Shown here one piece after another: positions 18,105 to 26,550 of a stretch of DNA of 64,000 nucleotides (positions are counted from its first letter, which is position 1; every line of letters starts with the position of its first letter). Under the pieces are notes generated by a model. That model had not been told where the DNA came from and made no database searches. It worked only from the letters and a program-made list of their open reading frames with translations. The position numbers were made by a program, and so were the translations under genes. This stretch comes from Rhodobiaceae bacterium UBA4490 (lineage in GTDB: Bacteria > Pseudomonadota > Alphaproteobacteria > Parvibaculales > Parvibaculaceae): assembly GCA_002389665.1 (NCBI GenBank), contig DGNO01000002.1, forward strand, positions 505,624 to 569,623, written 5' to 3'.

Positions 18105-18907
18105 TTCGTCTGCGCGGTGATGTCCCGGTAGGCATGCCAGGTCGCATGACCGATCAGCGGGAAGGCGATAATCATCCCCACCAGCAACGTGGCAAGACCC
18201 GCCGCCATGATGACCGCGATAAGCCAGGCCCAAAGCAGAAGCTCTTTGGGATGGCGCAGCACGGCAAGCGCGCTTTCGCCCATAGCGCTCACCGCATCCA
18301 TGTCCCGCTCCATCAGCATGGGTACGGAAATCGCCGAGATCGCAAAAACAAAAGCCGCAAGCACCGCACCCACCGCCGTGCCCATAACCATCAGGCCGAG
18401 CCCGTGACTGGTGAAGAACAACGTTTGCAGGAAATTGGAAAGCGGCGGAAAGCCTTCCCCACCGAAAAAGAGCGCAAAGAGCAGCGTGGCAAGGCGCATC
18501 CAGATGAGCAGCACCAGCATCAGCGCGCCGCCCAGCAAAGCAAGCTGCGAGGGTGATTTCGTGGCGACGAAAAAAATATCGCGCAAATGCAGCGGCTCAC
18601 CCGCCTCGAGCCGGCGGCTTGCTTCATAAAGCCCGACGGCCAGCATCGGCCCGACCAGCATGAACCCTGCAGCCATGGCAAGCGCCACGGCGCTCCAGCT
18701 GAGCACCGCCAGACCGGCCACGATGGCAACGGAAACACCGAAAAAGACCAGGCCGTAAGTCAGGCTGATGCCCGGCACGGCCCACATATCGCGCCAGCCA
18801 AGCGCCAGCCACCGCCAGGGCGAATCCATTGAAAGCGGTGCCCCGGATGCTCGCTCCCCTGCCTGACTTCCTGTCTGTCCCCCAGCTTGTCCCATCACCA
18901 TGCTCAC
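18101..18907 (-). CDS. DUF2189-family integral membrane protein
   Basis: A 268-residue protein with an N-terminal Gly/Ser-rich tail (1-25), then about six hydrophobic helices. The family signature is visible as RWLALGWRDMWAVPGISLTYGLVFFGVS near residue 32 and VPMLMERDMDAVSAMGESALAVLRHP near 190. DUF2189 proteins have no known function; some are discussed next to respiratory oxidases, as here. The GTG at 18907 has GGAGG 7 bp upstream; ATG alternatives lie 6 and 12 bp further in. It converges on ccoS. Confidence 0.85.
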   Translation of the reverse strand: MSMVMGQAGGQTGSQAGERASGAPLSMDSPWRWLALGWRDMWAVPGISLTYGLVFFGVSVAIVAGLAVLSWSAVALAMAAGFMLVGPMLAVGLYEASRRLEAGEPLHLRDIFFVATKSPSQLALLGGALMLVLLIWMRLATLLFALFFGGEGFPPLSNFLQTLFFTSHGLGLMVMGTAVGAVLAAFVFAISAISVPMLMERDMDAVSAMGESALAVLRHPKELLLWAWLIAVIMAAGLATLLVGMIIAFPLIGHATWHAYRDITAQTN

Positions 18908-19187
18908 GCTCGTTCCTCCCGCGCAAAACCAGCCCCTGCCTTAAGGCTGTTTCACGACCACCCGCCATGAGCATAGCGGGGAAAATGCGCCCGGCAATCC
19001 CGCCGCGCATGCCGCCCGGATAAAGGCCCGCCGAAAGCGCCGGAAGCTTCGTCCTGGAATCGCCCAAAAAGCGGCCGCAGTTTCCCGCCAATTTTGCTTG
19101 CGTCATTTGGGCGCAGCGCGGAGCAGCGCACAACTTGACCCTGCGTCATATGGCGGAAAACATGAAAAACCCCGTAGTTACAAAGCA

Positions 19188-19202
19188 TTAACCGGCGCTT
19201 AA
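19188..19202 (+). promoter_or_regulatory. Perfect CtrA-type box
   Basis: TTAACCGGCGCTTAA is an exact TTAA-N7-TTAA match to the CtrA consensus of alphaproteobacteria. I found no other exact match in the window. It lies about 30-45 bp before the likely start of the small RNA at about 19230 and 281 bp before the DUF2189 gene on the other strand. Confidence 0.6.
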
Positions 19203-19229
19203 AGAATTAAACAATGTGCTGCAATGCAA

Positions 19230-19370
19230 AAAATTGGAATTGACAGGATGTCAGAAATGGCCGATAAAAAGCTCACCAAGCCCGGCAGCCAACCTCCTCC
19301 CTGGCTAAGGGCTTCGAAAAAAGAACCGCCTGCGCTCTCCTCCTCCTCCCCCCGCGCAGGCGGTTTCTTT
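19230..19370 (+). ncRNA. Candidate sRNA with CCUCC loops (alpha-r14/CcsR-like)
   Basis: Two hairpins each show an anti-Shine-Dalgarno sequence in the loop. AGCCA/TGGCT (19287-19291, 19302-19306) has loop ACCTCCTCCC. The terminator stem (19324-19334, 19355-19365) has a loop with CTCCTCCTCCTCCCCCC. Two CCUCCUCCC-type loops ending in a terminator are the hallmark of alphaproteobacterial alpha-r14/CcsR RNAs, which bind ribosome sites or act as protein sponges. The 5' end is inferred from the CtrA box. An open frame here continues past the terminator, so coding is unlikely. Confidence 0.6.
19324..19370. terminator. Bidirectional terminator
   Basis: A perfect 11-bp stem (AACCGCCTGCG with its complement) has T-runs on both sides: TTTCTTTTT on the plus strand and CTTTTTT on the minus strand. 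It can end the plus-strand sRNA and the minus-strand gene at 19447-19902. Confidence 0.85.
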
Positions 19371-19446
19371 TTGCCTAAATGCCGGATATCGCGTTCTCAG
19401 AAGCGCCTTCGGTTTCCCATGCAGACCCGCTCGAATCGCACCGCGC

Positions 19447-19902
19447 TCAGCGTGTGCCCCGGATCACTTCGATCTGACGGACCACCGCGCCGGTCTTCGC
19501 ATCGACCACACGGATTTCCTCGCCCTTATCGGTATGAAGATACAGCACCAGCCGTTCCTCATCCCCGCCAAGCGAGAGAAGACGCTCCCCGGCCTTCAGA
19601 TGAATGCGGCCATTCGGGCCCGCCTCTTCTCCTGATCCCTCGTCGGCGCGCGGCGCCGCGATCTCACCTGCATCTTCGCGGGCAAGGCCGCGCGGGTCTT
19701 CCCCATCGGTTTTGGAGGCGCGCAGCGCCATAACAATGACGACGAAAACAAAACCGAGCAGCAGCACCAGCCCCATGGCAATCACGATAGCCAGCTGCAC
19801 CATCTGCCGTGTGGAAAGCGCCGAGCGGCCCGCCTCCGCGTCTCCCGCGCCTTCTATTTCATTCGTTTCCATCTCACTCCCTTCAGGGATATTGTCAGGC
19901 AT
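19447..19902 (-). CDS. Single-helix membrane protein of unknown function beside rluD
   Basis: A 151-residue protein with an acidic cytoplasmic N-terminus, one membrane helix (about 34-60) and a small C-terminal domain reading RIHLKAGERLLSLGGDEERLVLYLHTDKGEEIRVVDAKTG. That is a beta-rich pattern seen in uncharacterised alphaproteobacterial proteins near rluD. Two starts are possible. The ATG at 19902 overlaps the rluD start on the other strand (GCATGATG). The ATG at 19872 has AAGGGAG at good spacing and may be the true one, giving 141 residues. The function is unknown. Confidence 0.7.
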   Translation of the reverse strand: MPDNIPEGSEMETNEIEGAGDAEAGRSALSTRQMVQLAIVIAMGLVLLLGFVFVVIVMALRASKTDGEDPRGLAREDAGEIAAPRADEGSGEEAGPNGRIHLKAGERLLSLGGDEERLVLYLHTDKGEEIRVVDAKTGAVVRQIEVIRGTR

Positions 19903-20974
19903 GATGTCCTCTCACGATTCTTCACCCGATTCTTCTTCTGCCCCGCCCGCGCCTGATGCCGCATCAGGCGGCACCACCATAACCGTCCACGCGGAAGAAG
20001 ACGACAAGGGCGTCCGGCTCGACAAGTTTTTGACGGACAAGCTGGCGCATCTGCCCGAGCCGCCGAGCCGCGCGCGCATGCGCGTGCTTATCGAGACGGG
20101 CCAGGTCATCGAAGCGGAAGGTAAGCCGAGCAGCATGGCGATCGAGCCTTCAGCCAAGGTGAAGCCGGGGACGGCCTTCACCATCACCCTGCCGCCGCCC
20201 GCCCCCGCCGAGCCGCAGGCCCAGGACATTCCGCTCAACATCGTTTTTGAGGACGACACGCTCATCGTCATCGACAAGCCTGCCGGGCTTGTCGTTCATC
20301 CCGCCCCCGGCAATCCGGACATGACGCTGGTCAATGCGCTGCTTGCCCATTGCCCGGACGGCTTCACCGGCATCGGCGGGGAAATACGCCCCGGCATCGT
20401 CCACCGCATCGATAAGGACACGAGCGGCCTCCTCGTCGTCGCCAAGACAGAAGGGGCGCTCAAGGCCCTGCAAGCCCAATTCGCCGCTCACGGGCGCGAT
20501 GGGCGTCTCTCGCGCGCCTATATCGCCTTTGTCTGGGGCAAGCCCGGCACCTTCCGCGGCACGATCGACGCGCCCCTCGGCCGCTCCGCCCAGAACCGGC
20601 GCAAAATGGCGGTGCGCAAGGACGGGCGCGAGGCGATCACGCATTTTCAGGTCACCGAGGCCTATGGCGAGCCGGAAGCGCTGGTAAGCCGCCTCATATG
20701 CCGCCTTGAAACCGGCCGCACCCACCAGATCCGCGTGCATTTGACCCATAAGGGCCACCCGCTGCTCGGCGATCCCATCTATGGCGGCAGCCATGCCACC
20801 CGCAAGGTCAAGCTCAGCCCGGACGCCCAGGCCTGCCTCGCCGCCTTGGGCCGCCAGGCCCTGCACGCCTGTGAACTGGGCTTTGAACACCCGGTAACGG
20901 GCGAGCAACTGCTCTTCGAAAGCCCGCTTCCCGCCGATCTGGCGGCGCTGGAGGCCGCTTTAAGGCAAACCTAA
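19901..20974 (+). CDS. rluD: 23S rRNA pseudouridine synthase RluD
   Basis: Makes pseudouridines 1911, 1915 and 1917 in helix 69 of 23S rRNA. An N-terminal Ser/Pro-rich tail is followed by an S4 RNA-binding domain (KGVRLDKFLTDKLAHLP...RARMRVLIETGQV), then the catalytic domain with HRIDKDTSGLLVVAK (catalytic Asp171) and GRTHQIRVHLTHKGHPLLGD. Length 357 residues. The start is ATG 19901 or 19904, because a long upstream open frame is antisense to the neighbouring gene. rpoH follows 166 bp downstream, a common alphaproteobacterial order. Confidence 0.93.
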   Translation: MMSSHDSSPDSSSAPPAPDAASGGTTITVHAEEDDKGVRLDKFLTDKLAHLPEPPSRARMRVLIETGQVIEAEGKPSSMAIEPSAKVKPGTAFTITLPPPAPAEPQAQDIPLNIVFEDDTLIVIDKPAGLVVHPAPGNPDMTLVNALLAHCPDGFTGIGGEIRPGIVHRIDKDTSGLLVVAKTEGALKALQAQFAAHGRDGRLSRAYIAFVWGKPGTFRGTIDAPLGRSAQNRRKMAVRKDGREAITHFQVTEAYGEPEALVSRLICRLETGRTHQIRVHLTHKGHPLLGDPIYGGSHATRKVKLSPDAQACLAALGRQALHACELGFEHPVTGEQLLFESPLPADLAALEAALRQT

Positions 20975-21036
20975 CGCTGCGGCGCCAAGCCCCTTTAAGC
21001 CAGTTTAGAATTGCTTTAGAATTATGAACAAGAACC

Positions 21037-21067
21037 CTTTTATCCGGTGACAGGCTGCTTATATAGG
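21037..21067 (+). promoter_or_regulatory. Sigma-32 (RpoH)-type promoter of rpoH
   Basis: CTTT-N17-CTTATATAGG matches the alphaproteobacterial heat-shock promoter CTTG-N17-CYTATNTNNG at every fixed base but one. It lies 73 bp before the rpoH start and would allow RpoH to amplify its own expression, as known in Caulobacter. Confidence 0.6.
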
Positions 21068-21140
21068 CCTGACGCCAATCGGCTCTGTTGCCCTAACCGG
21101 GGCGGCAGCGCTTTAACGACCAGCCAAATGAGGGGGCTCC

Positions 21141-22049
21141 ATGGCGACGAAATCGATTCCATCGCTGACGCCCGAAGGCTCGCTCTCCCGCTATTTGCAG
21201 GAGATCCGCAAATTTCCCATGCTCGAGCCGCAGGAAGAATACATGCTCGCCAAACGCTGGAAGGAGCATGACGATTCCGAGGCCGCGCATAAGCTGGTCA
21301 CGAGCCATTTGCGCCTCGTGGCGAAAATCGCCATGGGCTACCGCGGCTACGGCCTGCCCACCGCCGAGGTGATCTCGGAGGGCAATGTCGGCCTCATGCA
21401 GGCGGTCAAGCGCTTCGATCCGGAAAAAGGCTTCCGCTTGTCCACCTATGCGATGTGGTGGATCCGCGCCTCCATTCAGGAATATATCCTGCGCTCCTGG
21501 TCGCTGGTGAAAATCGGCACCACGGCGGCACAGAAGAAGCTGTTCTTCAATCTGCGCAAAATGAAGGGCCAGCTCAAAGCCTTCGAGGAAGGCGACCTGA
21601 ACCCGGAAACCGTGACGACCATTGCCGACCGGCTGGGCGTGACGACGGACGACGTCATTTCCATGAACCGGCGCCTTGCTGGCCCCGATAATTCGCTGAA
21701 CGCGCCGCTGCGCCAGGACGGCGAACAATCGGGCGAATGGCAGGACTGGCTGGTGGATGATGAAGCGGACCAGGAAGTGCGCCTCGGCGACAATGAGGAG
21801 CTGGAACAGCGCCGCTCCATGCTGCAAATGGCAATGCAGAGCCTCAATGAGCGCGAAATGCACATCCTCACCGAACGCCGGCTGAAGGACGAACCGGCAA
21901 CGCTCGAGGAACTGAGCCAGGAATACGGCATCAGCCGCGAGCGTGTGCGCCAGATCGAGGTGCGCGCCTTCGAGAAGTTGCAAAAGGCCATGCGCGATTC
22001 CATGAAAGAACAGGTGCAGGCCCAGCGCGAGGCGGCCCGCGCCGAATAA
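21141..22049 (+). CDS. rpoH: RNA polymerase sigma-32 factor RpoH
   Basis: Heat-shock sigma factor of 302 residues. Region 1.2 (SLSRYLQEIRKFPMLEPQEEYMLAKRW), region 2 (SHLRLVAKIAMGYRGYGLP, then STYAMWWIRASIQEYIL), the RpoH box (AQKKLFFNLRKMK) that separates sigma-32 from other group 3 factors, and region 4 (ISRERVRQIEVRAFEKLQKAM) are all present. It directs transcription of chaperones and proteases such as FtsH. A sigma-32-type promoter lies upstream and a strong terminator follows. A long 5' leader (about 65 nt) could add thermosensing, but I see no clear ROSE-like hairpin. Confidence 0.97.
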   Translation: MATKSIPSLTPEGSLSRYLQEIRKFPMLEPQEEYMLAKRWKEHDDSEAAHKLVTSHLRLVAKIAMGYRGYGLPTAEVISEGNVGLMQAVKRFDPEKGFRLSTYAMWWIRASIQEYILRSWSLVKIGTTAAQKKLFFNLRKMKGQLKAFEEGDLNPETVTTIADRLGVTTDDVISMNRRLAGPDNSLNAPLRQDGEQSGEWQDWLVDDEADQEVRLGDNEELEQRRSMLQMAMQSLNEREMHILTERRLKDEPATLEELSQEYGISRERVRQIEVRAFEKLQKAMRDSMKEQVQAQREAARAE

Positions 22050-22088
22050 CCCGCGAAGATCCGGGCTTTCCGCCCGCCGGAACATTGA

Positions 22089-22129
22089 AAACCGGAACCG
22101 GAGTGTTTGCGCGCCGGTTCCGGTTTTTT
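22089..22129 (+). terminator. Intrinsic terminator after rpoH
   Basis: AAACCGGAACCGG (22089-22101) pairs perfectly with CCGGTTCCGGTTT (22114-22126), and the T-run reaches six T. This is a strong rho-independent terminator 40 bp after the rpoH stop. Confidence 0.9.
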
Positions 22130-22186
22130 CTTGTCCCCGCTTTATGCTCATAATGGAAAGGGGCAAGCCCCCCGCGGGAGAGACAG

Positions 22187-23341
22187 ATGCACGGCGCCAA
22201 AGGAGAACTGAGAAAGACAGAGACGCTGCAGGCTGAAAAAGCCGGGCACGCATCGGACGATGAGAACGTCCGCCAGCTTTTCTACCGCGCCATCGAGCAG
22301 CGCGACGGGCGCTATGACGGGCTTTTCTATACCGGTGTGCTCACCACCGGCATTTACTGCAAACCCTCCTGCCCGGCCCGCACGCCAAAGCTGGAAAATA
22401 TCCGCTTCTTCCCCACGCCCGCCGCTGCCGAAAAAGCGGGCCTGCGCGCCTGCCTGCGCTGCAAACCGCGCGCGCCCTTCGCCGAAGAAGGAAGCTGGGA
22501 AAAAGTCCGCGCCATGTGCGCGCTTTTCGAGGAAGCCGAAGAAACGCCCTCCCTCGGCGCCCTCGCAAAAGCTGCCGGGCTTTCAGAAGGCCATGCGCAA
22601 AAGCTCTTCCGTAAAGCTTTGGGGGTCACACCGAAACAATATGCCTGCGCCATGAAGCTCGAGCGTTTCCGTAAAGCCTCCCGCGCCGGGCACTCCGTTA
22701 CCCGCGCCATCTATGAAGCCGGATACGGTTCCTCCAGCCGCTTTTATGAAAAAGAATCCGCCGCGCTCGGCATGCGTCCGGCCGATTACGGCAAGAAAGG
22801 TGAAGGGCAAACGATCTTCTGGACCTGCCGCAAAACCGCGCTTGGACCCTTGCTGATTGCAAGCACCGAAAAGGGGCTCTGCACCGTGCGCTTTGGCGAA
22901 AGCGAAAAGAAGCTTGCCGCAGGCCTTGCCGAGGAATTTTCCAACGCCGCGCTTCTGAGCGCAGAAAAAGCTAAAAAGAAAGACGAAGCCTACACCCTTG
23001 AAACATGGGCGGACGCCCTCGCCCGCTATGCAGCAGGGCTCGAAGCCTGGCCTAAGCTGCCGCTCGACATCAAGGCCACCGCTTTTCAGGCGAAGGTCTG
23101 GGCGGCGCTCCGCGCCGTGCCCGCCGGAAAAACGGCAACTTATAGCGAGATCGCGGCGGCCATCGGTCTGCCCCAGAGCCAGCGCGCCGTTGCCCGCGCC
23201 TGCGCCATGAACCCTGTGGCGCTGGCCATCCCCTGCCACCGCATCCTGCCGAAATCGGGCGGCATCGGCGGCTATCACTGGGGGCCGGAGCGCAAGGAAA
23301 AGCTGCTCGATCTGGAAAAAGACCCGCCTTCGGAAACCTGA
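22187..23341 (+). CDS. ada: Bifunctional Ada: methyl-DNA repair and transcription factor
   Basis: A 384-residue adaptive-response protein. N-terminal Ada zinc domain: FYTGVLTTGIYCKPSCPAR and LRACLRCKP give the zinc ligands Cys58, Cys62, Cys89 and Cys92, with Cys58 as the likely methylphosphotriester acceptor. An AraC-type helix-turn-helix domain follows (about 108-200). The C-terminal O6-methylguanine transferase has the active site PCHRILPKSGGIGGYHWG. Methylation of the N-terminal Cys would turn it into an activator. GGGAGA precedes the ATG. It stands alone after the rpoH terminator; no alkB or alkA is visible next to it. Confidence 0.93.
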   Translation: MHGAKGELRKTETLQAEKAGHASDDENVRQLFYRAIEQRDGRYDGLFYTGVLTTGIYCKPSCPARTPKLENIRFFPTPAAAEKAGLRACLRCKPRAPFAEEGSWEKVRAMCALFEEAEETPSLGALAKAAGLSEGHAQKLFRKALGVTPKQYACAMKLERFRKASRAGHSVTRAIYEAGYGSSSRFYEKESAALGMRPADYGKKGEGQTIFWTCRKTALGPLLIASTEKGLCTVRFGESEKKLAAGLAEEFSNAALLSAEKAKKKDEAYTLETWADALARYAAGLEAWPKLPLDIKATAFQAKVWAALRAVPAGKTATYSEIAAAIGLPQSQRAVARACAMNPVALAIPCHRILPKSGGIGGYHWGPERKEKLLDLEKDPPSET

Positions 23342-23433
23342 TCCCCAGCCTCCCCCGCTTTGCAAAAGGGGAACCTGCCTCCCGTCCCCGCGTTCTTCTG
23401 CCAGACCCTTCTTAAAGACCGGGAACGCGGACC

Positions 23434-24588
23434 GTGCAGGACAACGAAACAAACAATATCCCCGGCGCAAATGGCACAGCGGGAACGAGCAGGATCGCCC
23501 TTGGCGGGGTGATGCTGCCCGGCACGGCGCTCAGCTTCCTTTCCATCCTGGCGCTCTTTTATACGCTTTATCTTGCCCAGGCGCTGATCGCCCCGGTCTT
23601 CACCGCCATCGTCGTCTCGTTTCTCTTCACGCCGCTCCTGCGCCTTTCCCCGCTGAAATATCTGCCCGATCCGGCAGCCGCTGCCATCATCGTCTTTTCG
23701 CTGCTCGGGCTTTGCGGCGGCGGGCTTTACCTCCTCGCCGATCCGGTCAGCGAATGGGCCGAACGCATCCCCAGCGCCATCGAAGAATTTCAGGAGCGCA
23801 CCCGCGAGATCACGGTGCCGATGGAAGAAATGCGCGCGGCCTCCGAAAAGATGCGTGAGGCGGCTGGCAATTTTGCCAATGGCGAAGGGGAAACGGGGAG
23901 CCAGGAAGTCGTCATTCAAGAAGCAAGCGTTGCCAACCGTGCGCTGACGCTGATGGGCGAAATCGGCACCTCGCTTCTGATCTTCTTCGTCTTTCTCTAT
24001 TTTGTGCTGGCGACAACGCACCTGATGCGTGACAGGATCGTGCGCATCGCTCCGCGCATTTCCGACAAGGAAAAGGCCCGGCGCATCATCCGCGACATCG
24101 AGCGGGAGATTTCCGGCTATCTCGTCTCCGTCACCTTGATCAATATCTGCCTCGGTATCGCCATCGGTCTTTGCATGTGGGCGGTCGGCCTGCCCAATCC
24201 CGTGCTCTGGGGCGCGGCCGGCATGATCCTCAATTACATCCCCTATCTGGGACCCGCCATCGGCATGGCGCTGACGGGCATTGCCGGGCTTCTGACCATG
24301 TCCGATCCGGCCTTGGCGCTTTTACCGCCCGCTTTCTATTTCCTCTGCAATCTCATTGAATCGCAGCTCGTTCTGCCCACCGTCATCGGCCGGCGCCATA
24401 CGATCAACGCGGCCATGGTGTTTCTCTCCATTATTTTTTGGGGCTGGATGTGGGGCGTCATCGGCGCGGTGCTTGCCGTGCCCATTCTCGTCATCATCAA
24501 GGCGACGTTCTCGCATCTCGACAGGTTGCAGAAATTTTCCGTCTTCATCGCAGCGGAAGAACGAAAAACCCGCCCGCTGCCCGATTAA
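23434..24588 (+). CDS. PerM/YdiK-type membrane permease (AI-2E transporter family)
   Basis: A 384-residue polytopic membrane protein with paired N-terminal helices (about 27-68), a central soluble segment (about 105-165), then five or so C-terminal helices carrying the family motif NYIPYLGPAIGMALTG and ESQLVLPTVIGRR. The family includes exporters of unknown cargo as well as some sodium/proton antiporters. The name AI-2E does not prove autoinducer transport. The start is GTG at 23434, with only a weak Shine-Dalgarno; the first helix starts at about residue 27. It lies 92 bp after ada and 72 bp before dodecin. Confidence 0.82.
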   Translation: MQDNETNNIPGANGTAGTSRIALGGVMLPGTALSFLSILALFYTLYLAQALIAPVFTAIVVSFLFTPLLRLSPLKYLPDPAAAAIIVFSLLGLCGGGLYLLADPVSEWAERIPSAIEEFQERTREITVPMEEMRAASEKMREAAGNFANGEGETGSQEVVIQEASVANRALTLMGEIGTSLLIFFVFLYFVLATTHLMRDRIVRIAPRISDKEKARRIIRDIEREISGYLVSVTLINICLGIAIGLCMWAVGLPNPVLWGAAGMILNYIPYLGPAIGMALTGIAGLLTMSDPALALLPPAFYFLCNLIESQLVLPTVIGRRHTINAAMVFLSIIFWGWMWGVIGAVLAVPILVIIKATFSHLDRLQKFSVFIAAEERKTRPLPD

Positions 24589-24660
24589 GACGCAAGGAAC
24601 GGGCGGCGCGCCGGGACGTTCATGAAGAAGAGAAGAACAAAGCTGATAAGGAGACTTCCC

Positions 24661-24870
24661 ATGAGTCACGTTTACGGCACCAGCGAAATTGTCGGTTCTT
24701 CCACCAAAAGCATCGACGATGCGATCAACCAGGCCGTGGAAACGGCGGCCAAATCGATCAAGAACCTCGAATGGTTCGAGGTGACGGATCAGCGCGGCCA
24801 TATTGAAAACGGCAAGGTTGCGCATTTCCAGATCATGATCAAAGTGGGCTTCCGCTACGAACCGAAATAA
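24661..24870 (+). CDS. Dodecin (flavin-binding storage protein)
   Basis: A 69-residue dodecin that forms hollow dodecamers which bind flavins and protect them. The sequence SHVYGTSEIVGSSTKSIDDAINQAV...LEWFEVTDQRGHI...VGFRYE has the family Trp residue that stacks against flavin. I start at ATG 24661 because AAGGAG is 7 bp upstream; the open frame upstream (MKKRRTKLIRRLP) lacks such support. Own terminator at 24889-24917. Confidence 0.92.
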   Translation: MSHVYGTSEIVGSSTKSIDDAINQAVETAAKSIKNLEWFEVTDQRGHIENGKVAHFQIMIKVGFRYEPK

Positions 24871-24888
24871 GCGCCAAGTCTTCAACAA

Positions 24889-24917
24889 AAAACGCCCCGG
24901 TCCTGCCGGGGCGTTTT
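24889..24917. terminator. Bidirectional terminator between dodecin and msrA
   Basis: AAAACGCCCCGG (24889-24900) pairs perfectly with CCGGGGCGTTTT (24906-24917) with a 5-nt loop. A- and T-rich flanks allow termination of convergent dodecin and msrA transcripts. Confidence 0.9.
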
Positions 24918-24937
24918 GTCTTTTGAAGGTGCAAGGC

Positions 24938-25591
24938 TCAATCCGCTGCGATACCGGTGCCGATCGGGCAACTCACGCCCGTGCCGCCCAGTCCGCAATA
25001 GCCATGCGGGTTCTTGGCGAGATATTGCTGGTGATAGTCCTCGGCATAATAAAATTCTGGCGCGTCCTTGATCTCCGTCGTGATCGGCGGGAAACCTTGT
25101 CCGCTCAAGGCCTTTTCATAGGCCCGCTTGCTCGCCTCCGCCGCCTCGCGCTGCGCGGGCGAGGTCACATAAATGCCGGAGCGGTACTGCGTGCCCACAT
25201 CGTTTCCCTGGCGCATGCCCTGCGTCGGATCATGAGATTCCCAGAACGTCTTGAGCAGCGTTTCAAAGGACACAACTTTGGGGTCATAAACCACCAGCAC
25301 GACTTCATTATGCCCGGTGCGCCCGCTGCACACTTCCTCATAAGTGGCATTGGGCGTGAAACCTGCCGCGTAGCCGACCGCCGTGACCCAAACACCGTCC
25401 AGCTCCCAGAACTTGCGCTCCGCGCCCCAGAAACAGCCAAGGCCGAAAATCACCTGCTCCATGCCTTCCGGGAACGGCCCCTTCAGCGGGCGGCCGGACA
25501 CGAAATGGCTCTGCGCCGTCGGGATCGGCATTTCCCGGCCCGGCAGCGCGCTCTCGGCGCTCGGCATTTCGGATTTCTTGCGGAACAGCAT
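24938..25591 (-). CDS. msrA: Peptide methionine-S-sulfoxide reductase MsrA
   Basis: Reduces methionine-S-sulfoxide in proteins using thioredoxin. The catalytic motif GCFWGAE has Cys53; resolving cysteines lie in the C-terminal tail [13 protein letters not shown]. The 217-residue form has a short N-terminal extension ([20 protein letters not shown]) as in many proteobacterial MsrA. I use the ATG at 25591, which has GGGAGG at good spacing; the open frame upstream reaches into the TetR gene. It is 100 bp downstream of the tetR-like gene in the same direction and may be read with it. Confidence 0.95.
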   Translation of the reverse strand: MLFRKKSEMPSAESALPGREMPIPTAQSHFVSGRPLKGPFPEGMEQVIFGLGCFWGAERKFWELDGVWVTAVGYAAGFTPNATYEEVCSGRTGHNEVVLVVYDPKVVSFETLLKTFWESHDPTQGMRQGNDVGTQYRSGIYVTSPAQREAAEASKRAYEKALSGQGFPPITTEIKDAPEFYYAEDYHQQYLAKNPHGYCGLGGTGVSCPIGTGIAAD

Positions 25592-25691
25592 GGCAGACCT
25601 CCCATTTTCGAGGGCAATATGATCTCTCGTGTCTAATCTAGGGCGCAGGCGCGCAAACGGAAATGGCTTCACGGCGAAATGATGGTCGCCC

Positions 25692-26375
25692 TTACTCCGC
25701 TTTAGGCTGCACCACGCCGTAAACCAGAATATCGGCAACGGCGCGGGCGCCTTCTTCCACGGTGGGCGGGCGGCGGTTGCCCTCCATCACCAGCCGCTCG
25801 GCGAGCGCGCGCATGGTAAAAGGCGTGCCGATGGCGCCCAAAAGAATGATATGGCCGACACCGGGCGGCATGGCCCGCGCTTCCCCGCGCGCATGGGCCC
25901 GCTCGAAAAAGGTCTGCACCGTTTCCGTCGTCGCCTTCATGTAATTTTCGTAGATGTAATTAAAGCGCGGCCCCCCTTGGGAGGACTCGTCCATCAGCAC
26001 CTTGAAATAATCCGGGTGCGTCGCCGCCATCAGCGCGATGCGGTAGCTTGCCTCGTGAATGCGCTCGATCTCCTCCCCCTCCGGCGCGTCCGGCGAGAGA
26101 AGATCGTTGATGCCTTCGGGCAGTTTGCGCACCGCGTGATCGACGGCGGCTTTCCAAAGGCCCTCTTTGGAGCCGAAATGATGGTGAATGAGATTGTGGC
26201 TGACATCCCATTGCCGCGTCAGCTCGCGCACCGAGACCCCTTCATAGCCCCGCTCGGCAAAGGCTTTAAGCGCGGCTTCCAGAAGCTCCTCGCGCGAGAT
26301 CGCCTCATCGCCCTTGGCCGGCCGGCCCGGGCGGCGCTTTTGCGTGTCCTCTTTATGCTGTTCCTCGAGCGCCAT
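25692..26375 (-). CDS. TetR-family transcriptional regulator
   Basis: A 227-residue regulator. The N-terminal helix-turn-helix reads [47 protein letters not shown] (about 28-74), followed by a ligand domain that resembles none I can name. A basic, low-complexity N-terminus ([10 protein letters not shown]) may contact the minor groove. Its target and ligand are unknown. msrA directly downstream may belong to the same transcript, which would hint at oxidative stress, but this is only position. Confidence 0.85.
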   Translation of the reverse strand: MALEEQHKEDTQKRRPGRPAKGDEAISREELLEAALKAFAERGYEGVSVRELTRQWDVSHNLIHHHFGSKEGLWKAAVDHAVRKLPEGINDLLSPDAPEGEEIERIHEASYRIALMAATHPDYFKVLMDESSQGGPRFNYIYENYMKATTETVQTFFERAHARGEARAMPPGVGHIILLGAIGTPFTMRALAERLVMEGNRRPPTVEEGARAVADILVYGVVQPKAE

Positions 26376-26433
26376 CGCTTGGGTTCTTCTTTTTATTGTG
26401 GGGAAGGCCGGTGCCGGCCTTCCTTTCCTTCAT

Positions 26434-26523
26434 CGTCACCCTCGGGCTTGACCCGAGGGTCCATGCAGCGCCTCAGCGCGCCGAACCGCTCGATGGATGC
26501 TCGGGTCAAGCCTGAGCATGACG
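26434..26523. repeat. 90-bp palindromic intergenic repeat, copy 1
   Basis: Two arms of about 30 bp face each other: CGTCACCCTCGGGCTTGACC on the left and the complement of CGTCATGCTCAGGCTTGACC on the right. Each arm also contains its own small palindrome (CTCGGGCTTGACCCGAG). A second copy lies at 41011-41102. This is a REP/MITE-like element with no coding capacity. Confidence 0.85.
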
Positions 26524-26550
26524 GGGATAAATATGACAAAGACTCACAAA

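Noticed and set aside
19224..19733. 169-codon plus-strand frame over the sRNA region
   Set aside because: It passes through a strong terminator and is antisense to the gene at 19447-19902.
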